This document shows positions 1 through 9,385 of a stretch of 64,000 nt of DNA, one piece after another. Source of the stretch: UBA5078 sp040384465 (lineage in GTDB: Bacteria > Pseudomonadota > Gammaproteobacteria > Pseudomonadales > Pseudohongiellaceae); assembly GCA_040384465.1 (NCBI GenBank), contig JAZKJF010000006.1:62001-126000 (forward strand). The letters are read 5' to 3'. How positions within the stretch are numbered: the first letter of the stretch is position 1; every line of letters begins with the position of its first letter. The translations under genes and the position numbers were made by a program. The notes beneath the pieces are model-generated. The model saw only the letters and a program-made list of their open reading frames with translations. It made no database searches and was not told the origin of the DNA.

Positions 1-1421
1 AACTGGCACTGCTGGCGGGCCTGCCGCGCGGGCCTTCGCTTTACAACCCGCAACGCAATCCAGAGCGTGCGACTGAGAGGCGCAATGTCGTGCTCGCCCG
101 CATGGCAGCGCAGGGCTATATCACTGCCGAGGAATTTGAAGAAGCTCGCGGTGCGGCGCTACAGGTGAGTGCGCGCCCGACCAGCCGTGGTGGCGGTTAC
201 CCGGTGTTCATGGACATGGTGCGCAGTGACCTGGCCCGGGATTACGATGCCGACGCGCTGCGTAACGAAGGGCTGCGAATTTTCACAACTCTCGATGTCA
301 GCATGCAGGCTGCCGTGGAGGCCACGCTCGACAAGTCTGTGGCAGCGGTGGAAAGGCCGACCAAGGGAGAGCCTGCTCCGCTGGAAGCAGCCGTGGTGAT
401 TACCGATGCCACGACGGGCGATGTGCGAGCGCTGGCGGGCAGCCGTCAGTCCGGCTACACCGGCTTCAACCGAGCCCTGCTTGCCGACCGTCCGATTGGC
501 TCGTTGGTCAAGCCAGCGGTGTATCTGGCGGCGCTGGAGTCCGGTAATTTCAATCTGGCCTCGGTGCTGGCGGACGACCCTATCAGTATGAAGCTGGACA
601 ACGGTGACCTGTGGGAGCCGAAGAACTACGAGAACACGACGTCAGGTGATGTCTATTTCCACGATGCCATGGAGCGCTCGCTGAACCTGGCGACGGTGGA
701 TCTGGGCATGAAAGTCGGCGTGGACCGTGTCGCTTACATGCTCAGCCGACTTGGCCATACAGACAACATCGAACCCTACCCTTCGATTTTGCTGGGCGCC
801 GTCAACATGACCCCGGTGGAAGTTGCCCAGATTTATCAAACCCTGGCCAGCGGCGGATTCCGCTCACCGCTGCGCGCCGTGGAGGCTGTCACCACGGGTG
901 AAGGCCAGCCGCTGGAGCGATACGGCATGGAAACTGACCAGGTGGCTGACCCCGCCTCGGTGTTCCTGCTCGAATATGCAATGCAGGGGGTGTTCGAACG
1001 TGGCACCGCCAAGACTGCTGCCCCAAGGCTCGATAACCAGTTGCCCCTGGCAGGCAAGACCGGCACTACCAACGATTCGCGCGACAGCTGGTTTGCCGGT
1101 TACGGCGACGACCTGGTCGGTGTGGTTTGGCTCGGGCACGACGACAACCGCGAGACCGGACTGACAGGTGCCACAGGCGCGCTGCGGGTGTGGACGGACA
1201 TCATGCTGGAGCTGGATATTCAACAGCGGCAATCACTGCCACCTGCGGACATCGAATGGCAGAGCGTCGCCCTGCGCCCCGTACGTGTGGCCGAGGCCCG
1301 CAACTGTCTGGAAACGCGTAGTCTGCCCTTCCGTGCAGGTTCGTTGCCGGACCCGGCAGTCAGCTGTGAGAACAATGGTTCCCTGATGGAGCGCGTCTTC
1401 GACCGCTTCCGAGGCTGGTAA
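1..1421 (+). CDS. mrcB: Penicillin-binding protein 1B, C-terminal part (cut by window edge)
   Basis: Bifunctional class A penicillin-binding protein that polymerises glycan strands and cross-links peptides in the periplasm. The reading frame is open from base 3; its first residues (LAGLPRGPSLYNPQRNPERA) are the end of the glycosyltransferase domain, so the N terminus and most of that domain lie outside the window. The transpeptidase domain is complete: the catalytic serine is in GSLVKP (TCG at 501), the SxN motif is SLN at about 678, and the KTG motif is in AGKTGTTNDS at about 1056. This set and the order match PBP1B rather than PBP1A. A TPR lipoprotein follows after 2 bases, so the two are very likely co-transcribed. 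The family assignment is secure; the true start is not visible. Confidence 0.93.
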   Translation, partial: LALLAGLPRGPSLYNPQRNPERATERRNVVLARMAAQGYITAEEFEEARGAALQVSARPTSRGGGYPVFMDMVRSDLARDYDADALRNEGLRIFTTLDVSMQAAVEATLDKSVAAVERPTKGEPAPLEAAVVITDATTGDVRALAGSRQSGYTGFNRALLADRPIGSLVKPAVYLAALESGNFNLASVLADDPISMKLDNGDLWEPKNYENTTSGDVYFHDAMERSLNLATVDLGMKVGVDRVAYMLSRLGHTDNIEPYPSILLGAVNMTPVEVAQIYQTLASGGFRSPLRAVEAVTTGEGQPLERYGMETDQVADPASVFLLEYAMQGVFERGTAKTAAPRLDNQLPLAGKTGTTNDSRDSWFAGYGDDLVGVVWLGHDDNRETGLTGATGALRVWTDIMLELDIQQRQSLPPADIEWQSVALRPVRVAEARNCLETRSLPFRAGSLPDPAVSCENNGSLMERVFDRFRGW

Positions 1422-1423
1422 GT

Positions 1424-1951
1424 ATGATGAAGAGTGTTTGGCTGATCCTGATTCTGGGGCTGCTCACTGCCTGTACAGGGAACATGGGTCGGGGTATTCC
1501 CGCACCGGTAGAATCCCGTGGTCAGGTGATACGCACACCGCCGTCGGTTCCCGTGCAACCCCCGGTGGTGGGGCGTGTCATTGAGCCCATCGTGGAGAGT
1601 CCGGCGCGTCCGGTGGAGGTCATGCCGCCTGCGACGCAAAGCACTCCTGAACCCATCCGGCCTTCAAACCCGACATCTCCTGTGTCTGCCCTGATGGCAT
1701 CGGTGGATACTGCTGTTGCAGCAGGTCAGCTCGAACAGGCCGCCGCGTTGTGCGAACGTGCTCTGCGCATCAGCCCTCGCGATGGCTACGTCTGGTTCCG
1801 TCTGGCGAGTGTCCGCTTTCAGCAACAGCGCTACGCCGATGCGGATGGTTTTGCGCGCAGAGCATTAAGTTTTGCCGGATCGGATCGCGGTCTGGTGCAG
1901 GCCACTGACAGTCTGCTGGCGCAGATCGCCGTGGCACAACGTTCTCGCTGA
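1424..1951 (+). CDS. TPR-containing lipoprotein downstream of mrcB
   Basis: 175 residues. A short signal peptide ends in the lipobox LLTAC, so the protein should be lipidated on Cys17 and anchored to a membrane facing the periplasm. A Pro/Val-rich linker (about residues 25-85) leads to a helical C-terminal half that reads as one to two tetratricopeptide repeats (EQAAALCERALRISPRDGYV and the next helix pair). The start ATG is 2 bases after the mrcB stop, so translation is probably coupled. An inferred role is a scaffold or accessory factor for the PBP1B synthase; the sequence gives position and fold, not a proven activity. I do not recognise a specific gene name. Confidence 0.8.
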   Translation: MMKSVWLILILGLLTACTGNMGRGIPAPVESRGQVIRTPPSVPVQPPVVGRVIEPIVESPARPVEVMPPATQSTPEPIRPSNPTSPVSALMASVDTAVAAGQLEQAAALCERALRISPRDGYVWFRLASVRFQQQRYADADGFARRALSFAGSDRGLVQATDSLLAQIAVAQRSR

Positions 1952-1971
1952 TCTCGTGTGTCTGGGGTTTT

Positions 1972-3885
1972 TTACCCGCCGCCCCCGTACACAAAGGGGT
2001 TGAAACGGTTGGCCACCATGAGCATCCATGCAGTCGAAGTGGTGCTGGGTAAGGGGTTGGCGTTCCAGCCGAAGGGAACGAAATAGCGTTTACTCGCGTA
2101 AAGATAGGGGCGGGTAGGCAAGGAGATCAGCTGGGAATAGTCCTGCGGCTCGCCGGGAAAACCAGCGGTGGCATAGTGGTCGAGGCGCAGTTGGGTGATG
2201 GCCTCCAGCATTGACTGCTCATCCTGCTGGAGCTGCGCCACGAAATCCTGTGCCCTGGCCGATTCAGGGGCGCCGGACGAAATCGTTTGGTAGTAGGCAA
2301 TCAGAGTACGCACCATGGTGATCGCACCCGCGGTCCATTCGGCGGAAAGCACACCCTGACGAAAGTTACCGTCTGCATCCATTCCATTGCCGTCCTGATC
2401 GGAAAACCCCACGCCCCAGAGCGTCTTGCCGACACCGTACCCACCCCATTGCTTCACCTGCTGCCAGTTTTGAAAGCTGGCGCCAAAGCCGAACCATTGG
2501 TCGATCTGGTCTGCTCCGAGGGCGGCAATGCCCCAGGTGTTGACGTCCACGGCTCGCGACTGCAGGTTTGGAATCCATTTACTGCTGGCGGTCGGATCGT
2601 CGGCCCGGCCCCCCTGGATGAATTCACCCTGCTGCCAGGCCGAGTTTTTGAAAAAAGCCAACAAGCCCTCGGTAGTTCGATTGCTGCCGATATTTTCGCC
2701 AGCAACTCCGTTGACAACCCCGCTGACAACCCCGCCGTTGATCATGGCCTCGATACGCTGCAGGGCCTCACTGACCTCGATCTTCTCCAATTCTGCGAGA
2801 TTTTTGTCATGAGCAAGGACAGCCTGCAGAGTGCTCCGCAGAATGATAAGGCCCGCATACAAGGAGAAATTGTTTTCAACCGAGACCTCGTAGGGATTCA
2901 CTGACTGAGCGCCCTGATTGCCGACCGTACCAGCCGGGGCGTAATAGACTCCACCCGAAGGCGACTGCATCGCAGCAAAGGTGGGCAGGATCGCCAGTGC
3001 ATTGCGCAGCGCGGGGTCGTCCAAAGGCACAAAGTCTTTTTTCTGGTCAACGAGGTAATGGAGGTAAGCCGCCTGCAGGGGTCCCAACAGGAAAGCCCAG
3101 GCATTCTCGCCGGTGATCGGCTTCCAATCCCTCCAGGTCACCTTGCCGGTTTGATAGTCCGCATTGTCCGCTGGCAGGCCCTGGCTGGTGATTGTCTCGG
3201 CGTAGCGGGTGCCCATGAAAGGATCAATCGCCAGCCAACTGCGGGGCAGCATGCGAAAGGTGAAGGCCTGCCCGGCCTCCGTAATGGTGTGCTCATTGTA
3301 GACAAAGACCTCACCCCCGGTTTGTGCCCGGTTTTCCCCAGCGACGGCATGATTGGAATTACCGTTGTGGCCCTCCTGCAGCAGGAGATTCTGGTTACTG
3401 GCCAGAGCATAGGCATCCTGGTTGCCAGGCAGAGGCAGTCTGTTGACGACAGCCCCCAGCATCACCGCAATCTGCCAGGTGGCCGCATCATAAATATTGG
3501 TGCCGTTATGGGTATTGATCCGTTCGGTCTGAAGATCGCCAGCCGCTGATTGTTGCGGAGTCAGTTCAAAAGTCTGCGGATTGAAGATATCAGTCACGGC
3601 ACAGAGTGTGTCGGGGAAGCGGCAGACGTGCTCACCCCAGTAGGCAGCGCTGTCAACGAAGCTGAGCGGGAGTTGTCGGCCCTTGAGTGTGCCCGCGGTG
3701 GCGGTGTAGAGAATCCCCCCAGCCTGCTCCCGATCACTGACCAGAAAGCGATACGTGTCTTCCAGACCGGCCTCGGCCGACTGCGTCGACGCCAGGGGCG
3801 GGACTGCAATCAGGGCCAGACCGGCAAGGCAGGTTCGCACCGTGTTGAGATGGTTGCGGCAAAACTGCGAGAGAAGAGTGGTCAT
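1972..3885 (-). CDS. Secreted protein of unknown function
   Basis: 637 residues with an N-terminal signal peptide (hydrophobic core about residues 14-32, likely cleavage after STQSAEA). No catalytic motif could be assigned. The mature part is rich in aromatic residues and long amphipathic helices, for example around FSLYAGLIILRSTLQAVLAH, which would suit an all-helical toroid of the kind found in several carbohydrate-active enzymes, but that is only an impression. It is the last gene of a four-gene minus-strand run (9236 to 1972) that also encodes a CBM9/DUF5916 outer-membrane protein and a beta-helix protein, which supports an extracytoplasmic role, possibly with glycans. The 80-base gap to the DUF1853 gene upstream could hold its own promoter. 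Confidence 0.6.
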   Translation of the reverse strand: MTTLLSQFCRNHLNTVRTCLAGLALIAVPPLASTQSAEAGLEDTYRFLVSDREQAGGILYTATAGTLKGRQLPLSFVDSAAYWGEHVCRFPDTLCAVTDIFNPQTFELTPQQSAAGDLQTERINTHNGTNIYDAATWQIAVMLGAVVNRLPLPGNQDAYALASNQNLLLQEGHNGNSNHAVAGENRAQTGGEVFVYNEHTITEAGQAFTFRMLPRSWLAIDPFMGTRYAETITSQGLPADNADYQTGKVTWRDWKPITGENAWAFLLGPLQAAYLHYLVDQKKDFVPLDDPALRNALAILPTFAAMQSPSGGVYYAPAGTVGNQGAQSVNPYEVSVENNFSLYAGLIILRSTLQAVLAHDKNLAELEKIEVSEALQRIEAMINGGVVSGVVNGVAGENIGSNRTTEGLLAFFKNSAWQQGEFIQGGRADDPTASSKWIPNLQSRAVDVNTWGIAALGADQIDQWFGFGASFQNWQQVKQWGGYGVGKTLWGVGFSDQDGNGMDADGNFRQGVLSAEWTAGAITMVRTLIAYYQTISSGAPESARAQDFVAQLQQDEQSMLEAITQLRLDHYATAGFPGEPQDYSQLISLPTRPYLYASKRYFVPFGWNANPLPSTTSTAWMLMVANRFNPFVYGGGG

Positions 3886-3965
3886 GATGCAATAGCCTGG
3901 ACGGGAAACTGACAGGCATCATAGCAGCAGAAGCGCTTTGTCAGGGTGGCATCTCCGTTTGAGAA

Positions 3966-4862
3966 TCAGGGATTCGGCCACTGGGCTGGCACGACAAAAA
4001 ACCGCTCGGTTTCTTTCCAGCGCTTTGCCGCTGTATCGTAATTGACAAGGGCAAACAGACGCGGCGTTCCGCTTGTCTCCACAGCATTCAGTGCGGCCGT
4101 TGTGACGCTCTCGTCCGGAGCCTCCGCTTGCACCCAGGGGCCCAACCAGTGCGGTTTATGCAGATGCACCCAATGACGGGTCTCCAGGCACCTTGCATGT
4201 TCCAGATAAAACCAGCGGCCGCGTTCGTGATTGGTGGGCACTTGCGGTGGCGCACTCAACTCCTGATCGAGTGGGTAGAACAGATACCCCGGCATGAAGA
4301 TGCGTGTCGTCAAAGGCTGCTCGATGCCGAGCACTCGCAGCGCGGCTGTGGTCTCTGCCAACAACGTGCGTTGACTCTGCTGTTCCAGCAGATTGCGTGT
4401 CTTCAGATCCAATCGGTCGATGGCATTGGGGCCATGCCAGAAGGTGGCTCCTGACGCCTGCTGCTGAACCCCCAGATAAAATTTAACCGCCACCTCGTGA
4501 TGTTCAATTTCATGAGTGCGCGGATTCCGCACTACAAAATCCAGTTCACCCAGCGTTCGCTCCGCTCCGCGAATCTGCAGATTTCTGGCCAGCACTTCGT
4601 ACCCCAGGATGTGTGTCAGCAGGCAGTGGTAGAGTTCTTCGAAGTAAAGCCCGAGGCGTGGTTTTGGCGTGTCGGTCAGCACCGCAGGTCCGCTCTCTGG
4701 ATGGGCATCCCAATAACGCAATAGCGCGAGGACATCATCGTGCAGGTAATTCGCGGGGTGGAAGGAAAGGGCGGAATCGAGCAGTTGTGGCGCGTCACAC
4801 ATCCACGCCAGATGGCGCACGGCGGGGATGTGGAATTGCGTCAAGTTCTTATCGAGGCCCAT
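3966..4862 (-). CDS. DUF1853 family protein
   Basis: 298 residues from ATG 4862 (a GTG at 4880 would add six residues; GGAG lies 10 nt before the ATG). Family hallmarks are visible: RLGLYFEELYH near residue 85, a TLGELDFVV segment, and EHHEVAVKFYLGVQ. The acidic residues followed by E-x-A-x-K resemble a PD-(D/E)XK nuclease-like core, an inference from the motif only. No signal peptide, so cytoplasmic. The start overlaps the stop of the beta-helix gene by 14 bases, so the two are translated from one mRNA. A cytoplasmic DUF1853 protein between genes for secreted proteins is an odd arrangement. Function in the family is not established. Confidence 0.82.
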   Translation of the reverse strand: MGLDKNLTQFHIPAVRHLAWMCDAPQLLDSALSFHPANYLHDDVLALLRYWDAHPESGPAVLTDTPKPRLGLYFEELYHCLLTHILGYEVLARNLQIRGAERTLGELDFVVRNPRTHEIEHHEVAVKFYLGVQQQASGATFWHGPNAIDRLDLKTRNLLEQQSQRTLLAETTAALRVLGIEQPLTTRIFMPGYLFYPLDQELSAPPQVPTNHERGRWFYLEHARCLETRHWVHLHKPHWLGPWVQAEAPDESVTTAALNAVETSGTPRLFALVNYDTAAKRWKETERFFVVPAQWPNP

Positions 4863-6939
4863 AGTGCGGCAGCTCCGCACCTACTTCCAGCGCGCCTAGG
4901 TCGGGTGCCGCGCCGCTGAAGCCATCGCTCACATTCGGCAGGTGGATGCCCTTGTCCACGGGCGCAGAACCGGGCACGAGACTGAAATCAAAATCGTCAG
5001 CTTCGTAGACGTTCTGCAGATTCGCCGCATCGGCGGCGTCCAGCATTGGCACATTTCGGAACACGCTGTAGTCGATCATGAGGCTGTGCTGATCCTGCCC
5101 CGTGGCTTCGGCATAGGCCGCCAGCGTACCAAATGCACGGGATTCCAGTTGCGGCGTTTTTCCCGGGCCGGGGTAGTCGGCCACCACGCTCATGGGCGGC
5201 GAGTTCCACGCAAACGGTGCCTCCGACGACTCGGTGGCATAGAAGCCGTTGTAATCCGAAGAGGAGTAGTTGGTGTAGCTGGTGATATCGAACAGCACCG
5301 GCGTCGCGTTCTGGCCGAGGAACAGGTTGTTGCGCCAATGCGTATTCTGCAGCGTGCCTTCGGTCTCGGAGAACACCGTGTTGTTGTAGAACACTGCGCC
5401 CGTGGAGCCAATCGTCAGTCGTGAAGAACCGCCCGGCAGGTTGTAGGCGATATTGCGAATCCAGTAGATCGGGCCGCCCAGCGCGGGCTGGTTGCAGAAC
5501 GCGTGTGACGGATGGTTGATCAGCATGTTCCGCATCACGCGCACGTTGTGCATGCTGCCGTCGATCTCGATGGGATTGTCGTGGCTGTTGGTGATGTAGT
5601 TGTTGTAGAAATCAATGGCCACCGGGCGACGATCCCAGTATTCCCGAGGCGGATATTTCGGGCCGTAGATTCCTGAACCGGAGGCTACTGTGCCATCGGG
5701 GTTGCCATAGGTTTCCACGTTGATGCCATCGTGGAAATCGGCGATGTAGTTGTAGGCCACCACATGCCCCGGCCCATACACTTTCACGGCCACGTAGGAT
5801 TCCATCGCTGGCGGATGGATCTGCCCATCGACGCCGTCGAACTGCCCCCACAATTGCGGATCGGCCCAGCCGATCATGCGTTCCGGGTCGTTGCGGCCAT
5901 AGAACCAGTTGTCGGCGATATAGAAATTGCTGGAGCCGGAGAAGTTGCTGAACACTCCGGCGCCGACATCTTCGAAGCGCGTGTGCTTGACCGTCAGCCC
6001 CTTTGACCCGGCGATGAATTGCGTCCCGGCCAAAATGGCGATTTCCGCATTGCGGATCGTGATGCCTTCAAAGTAGTTGTAGTCGGCAGCTTGCACATTG
6101 AACAAAGCGTAGTTGCCATTACCGTCAAAAATCACCTCGCCGTCGCCTGCGGCCTTGATGACAATCGGCTGCTCGGCCGTGCCATCTGCAGTCAGATAAT
6201 AGGTACCGTCGAGAGGAATGGTACGGTTGACGTCGCTGGTGGTGTACTCGTAGCGGTTGTATTGATAGAGGCCCGCATGCACGAGAATGGTGTCGCCAGC
6301 GCGGACGCGAGGACGGCCCGCCGTCGACCAGTCAGTACCCGAGCAGGAAAAATTGTACGCACACAGCAGCCCTTCAAATGCAGGCTCGATGCGCTCGCCC
6401 TCATGGTCGTGAGGGTAGACATGGAACACCCGGCCTCCGGCATAAGGCATCGGTTCCGGGCGCGTGCTGACTAGAACAGTCTGGCTGGCGACGCCGGTGA
6501 CGCCATCGGGATCGCTCATGACAAAGCGCGCCTCATAGGCCGTGTCCGGTTCGAGATCCATGATGCTGCCAGCGAACATCGGCGGCAGCTCCACATCGAA
6601 TTGCGTCCCGGCATACACGCGTTCGTCACCGATACGCATCAGCGGCAAACCCGGGCTCCACTCACTGCTGCCTTGCTTGCGGTAGGACACTTCAACCGAG
6701 GCGTTGCGATTTTCATCGCCACGGATAAACCACTCAAAACCCAGATTTTCCAGTGTAGGAGGCTCGACGACCAGCTCTCCCGGCAGCACCTGCAATTGGC
6801 CGCCTGCTGCTTGCGCGAAGACAGGCGGCGCGGCGACTGCCAGCGACAGCGCTGTTATTGAAAGCGCTGCCGTGACCATCATGGGGACCGACGCCAGTGA
6901 GGCAGTCGTTGGTCTGATGCACTGGGTCGGTTTTTTCAT
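4849..6939 (-). CDS. Secreted right-handed parallel beta-helix protein
   Basis: 696 residues. A signal peptide (to about residue 43, ending VFAQA) precedes a fibronectin-III-like domain (about residues 55-160, with the LEPDTAYEARF signature) and a long parallel beta-helix (about residues 175-600). The helix is shown by regular Asn-rich turns such as YNYFEGITIRNAEI and GHVVAYNYIADFHDGINVE, as in pectate-lyase-like and polysaccharide lyase 6 proteins. A lyase role is plausible but I cannot point to a full catalytic set. It starts 15 bases after the stop of the DUF5916 gene, with its GGAG site inside that gap, so it is in the same operon. Likely periplasmic or surface-located glycan-active protein. 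Confidence 0.75.
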   Translation of the reverse strand: MKKPTQCIRPTTASLASVPMMVTAALSITALSLAVAAPPVFAQAAGGQLQVLPGELVVEPPTLENLGFEWFIRGDENRNASVEVSYRKQGSSEWSPGLPLMRIGDERVYAGTQFDVELPPMFAGSIMDLEPDTAYEARFVMSDPDGVTGVASQTVLVSTRPEPMPYAGGRVFHVYPHDHEGERIEPAFEGLLCAYNFSCSGTDWSTAGRPRVRAGDTILVHAGLYQYNRYEYTTSDVNRTIPLDGTYYLTADGTAEQPIVIKAAGDGEVIFDGNGNYALFNVQAADYNYFEGITIRNAEIAILAGTQFIAGSKGLTVKHTRFEDVGAGVFSNFSGSSNFYIADNWFYGRNDPERMIGWADPQLWGQFDGVDGQIHPPAMESYVAVKVYGPGHVVAYNYIADFHDGINVETYGNPDGTVASGSGIYGPKYPPREYWDRRPVAIDFYNNYITNSHDNPIEIDGSMHNVRVMRNMLINHPSHAFCNQPALGGPIYWIRNIAYNLPGGSSRLTIGSTGAVFYNNTVFSETEGTLQNTHWRNNLFLGQNATPVLFDITSYTNYSSSDYNGFYATESSEAPFAWNSPPMSVVADYPGPGKTPQLESRAFGTLAAYAEATGQDQHSLMIDYSVFRNVPMLDAADAANLQNVYEADDFDFSLVPGSAPVDKGIHLPNVSDGFSGAAPDLGALEVGAELPHYGPR

Positions 6940-6953
6940 GGTTCAGCTCCGGA

Positions 6954-9236
6954 TCAAGGTTGGAACATGTAGGAGAATTTCACGAATATCTGATCGCCGT
7001 CGCGCTTGAGGTCGTTGGTCACGACCACTTCGCGTTCGTCTTCCACTTCGATAATGTCGAAGTTGCTCTGGTTCGTGTTGTACCCGACGTACAGCGCTGA
7101 CCAGGGGTTGATCACGTAGCGCAACAGGATGTCGAAGTTCAGATTCTCGTCGTCTACCAGGCGGGTGTTGGGGCCGGCATCCGTCTTCTCGTATTGCGCG
7201 ATGAAGCGCAATGACATCTCACGCGTGAACTGGTAGTTCCAGCTGCTGCGGAAAATATCGTTGCTGAAGACTTTGCCGCGGCTGCTGTCCAGCTCGCTGG
7301 TGACAAAGGAGTTGTCCACACGCAGTCTCTCGATCGGACGCCACAGCAGGCTCACGTCGAAACGCTGGGTATCACCAACGGATGGCATCATGCCGCGTGG
7401 CGGCACAAGGTTCAGAGCTGAGCCGGTGCGGAACGACAAGTCAAAGGTCAGGCTCGACAGCGCGGTATTGCGGTAGCGCGCGTTGACGTTGTCATAGTTG
7501 TAGCCGACAGGGCGTACCAGTCCGGGGAAGTCGATGGGGCGCAGCACTTCGGTGATGTCTTGTGCGCCCAGGGTGATACGGCTGGTTGCGTAGACCCAGG
7601 TCAGACTCGGAGACACTTCGGAGTACACCTTGATGCCGTCCTTGTCGTCCTGGTACACGAACATCATGCCAGGCGCCCAGTTGTTCAGGTTCGAGTTCTC
7701 TGGGTAAATCTGGTAGTCAGAACGCCAGTGAATACCGGAGATATCAGACTTGAAGAAGCGGTTCTGGAAGCCCAGCTGCGCACGGAAATCTGCGTCCGTA
7801 TCGACGATGTGGAAGTGGGTGTTGAAGCCACGGCCCACGCGGTCAATACGCACGTTGCGCTGCATGCCGCTCAGCTCTGCACCACCGAAAGTCGGCTCGG
7901 TGTCGGAGTTGATGAACTCGAGGTTGGTCACCCAGTTTTCGTTGAAACGGAACTTGCCGTCCACGCTCAGCACGCGGTTGTAGCCATCAGCCAGCTCACG
8001 ATCCGTGAACAACATGCCGACGCGGTCCTGGCCTTGCAGGTCGCGGTAAGCGCGGAACACGCCAATGTTGGCCTTCTCGCCTTTCAGTGGGTCGGTGTCC
8101 GCACGGTTGAGGCCAGGGGCCTCGTCGTTCATCAGAATGGTGCCGAAGCCCCACTGACCGGCGCGGCCCGTCAGACGCATGCCGCCTTCGGGGTCAACAA
8201 TGCGACGTGTGAACAGAAGGATGGAGTCAGTAGCGAAGAAGTCAGCGTTTTCGACGAAGAATGGACGGCGCTCTGGATACTGCACTTCAAAACGCTCGTT
8301 CACCGTCACCTGCGGCTCGTCGGATTCCACTTGCGAGAAGTCCGGGTTCAGCGTCAGGTCCAGCACCCAGGCGTCATTGAAGACGAACTTGGCGTCGACA
8401 CCCAGATCGTATTCCTTGTCACTCTCCATGAGCGGGCCGCCGAGGGCGCGCGGGTTGATCGCTTCCACATCCCGGGCAAACACGAACGGAATAATCTGAG
8501 TGTTGCTGCCGGGAGACACATTGCGAATACCGGTCAGCAGCGCAGTCTGGTTGAGACGGCCATCCACGGCGTTGGAATAGGCTGGCCAGAAGCTCTCTTC
8601 GCTTAGGCGAGGAATCTGTCGGCTGGCCTGGACGCGCCAGACCTGATCAGTCGCGTCGGGGAAGCGCAAGCCACGCAGCGGCACGGCGATGCGCACGATA
8701 TAACCCTGATCATTCACCTCGCCTTCGCTGTCCCACACCGCTTCCCAGGTGGTGTCGAAACCGGCACGGTTGGAGAAACCCTCGGTCCAGCGCGCGTCCC
8801 ACTGCACGCCCAGCGGCGTCACACGGAAGGTGTAAGCGGTGCGCTGGTCGTTGAAGGTGTCGATGGTCAGCTCAACGGTATCGTCGCCGCTGATGTTCTC
8901 GCGAGAAGCCAGGTTGGCGCGGATCTGCGAAGGGTCACTGTCGAAGGCAAGGAACACCGCATACAGAGAGCGCTCGTCATAACCGATGTACACCTCGGTA
9001 CGCTGCGACGCGGGCGCCCCATCGGTCGGATCGCGCTGGATAAAGTTATCCATCTTGGACATCTGCCGGGCCAGCGCGGTTGCTGGCGTCATGCCTGCGA
9101 AATCGCTGAGTTGTGGCGCTTGGCTGATCTGGGGGATGGAAATCGTGGGGGCGGCGTCGGCCGCGAATGAGGCTGCGGGTACAGCCAGGGCCAGCACGCT
9201 CAGGAGCAGACCTGGCATGAATCGGATAAAGCGCAT
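6954..9236 (-). CDS. CBM9-like/DUF5916 outer-membrane protein
   Basis: 760 residues with a signal peptide (cleavage near ASFAADA). Residues about 75-210 match the carbohydrate-binding family 9-like domain seen in DUF5916 proteins (EVYIGYDERSLYAVFLAFDS, then a GDDTVELTIDTF strand). The remainder (about 230-760) has alternating hydrophobic strands with many aromatic girdle residues and ends in FSYMFQP, as expected for an outer-membrane beta-barrel. The family is known from proteobacteria and Bacteroidetes but its substrate is unknown. First gene of the four-gene run down to 1972. The role as a glycan-binding outer-membrane component is inferred from the domains and the neighbouring beta-helix protein. 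Confidence 0.82.
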   Translation of the reverse strand: MRFIRFMPGLLLSVLALAVPAASFAADAAPTISIPQISQAPQLSDFAGMTPATALARQMSKMDNFIQRDPTDGAPASQRTEVYIGYDERSLYAVFLAFDSDPSQIRANLASRENISGDDTVELTIDTFNDQRTAYTFRVTPLGVQWDARWTEGFSNRAGFDTTWEAVWDSEGEVNDQGYIVRIAVPLRGLRFPDATDQVWRVQASRQIPRLSEESFWPAYSNAVDGRLNQTALLTGIRNVSPGSNTQIIPFVFARDVEAINPRALGGPLMESDKEYDLGVDAKFVFNDAWVLDLTLNPDFSQVESDEPQVTVNERFEVQYPERRPFFVENADFFATDSILLFTRRIVDPEGGMRLTGRAGQWGFGTILMNDEAPGLNRADTDPLKGEKANIGVFRAYRDLQGQDRVGMLFTDRELADGYNRVLSVDGKFRFNENWVTNLEFINSDTEPTFGGAELSGMQRNVRIDRVGRGFNTHFHIVDTDADFRAQLGFQNRFFKSDISGIHWRSDYQIYPENSNLNNWAPGMMFVYQDDKDGIKVYSEVSPSLTWVYATSRITLGAQDITEVLRPIDFPGLVRPVGYNYDNVNARYRNTALSSLTFDLSFRTGSALNLVPPRGMMPSVGDTQRFDVSLLWRPIERLRVDNSFVTSELDSSRGKVFSNDIFRSSWNYQFTREMSLRFIAQYEKTDAGPNTRLVDDENLNFDILLRYVINPWSALYVGYNTNQSNFDIIEVEDEREVVVTNDLKRDGDQIFVKFSYMFQP

Positions 9237-9359
9237 CGTAACTCTCCGCCGGATTTGATTATTGTGGTGTCCGGGGGCCGGTTACCCCCTCTGGGACTGC
9301 GGCGGAAGTTAGCACGAAACGGGGGTTCAATCAGTTATTTTTTGTCACGGGGGACATTT

Positions 9360-9382
9360 GGGGTCAGAGTAAAAATACAGTG
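9360..9382. repeat. Left inverted repeat of the RAYT unit
   Basis: Twenty-three bases, exact reverse complement of 10148-10170. It lies just beyond the 3' end of the transposase gene. Its first 21 bases equal one arm of the solo palindromes at 26426 and 44018; the palindrome at 40014 differs by one base in its left arm. Confidence 0.9.
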
Positions 9383-9385
9383 CTT

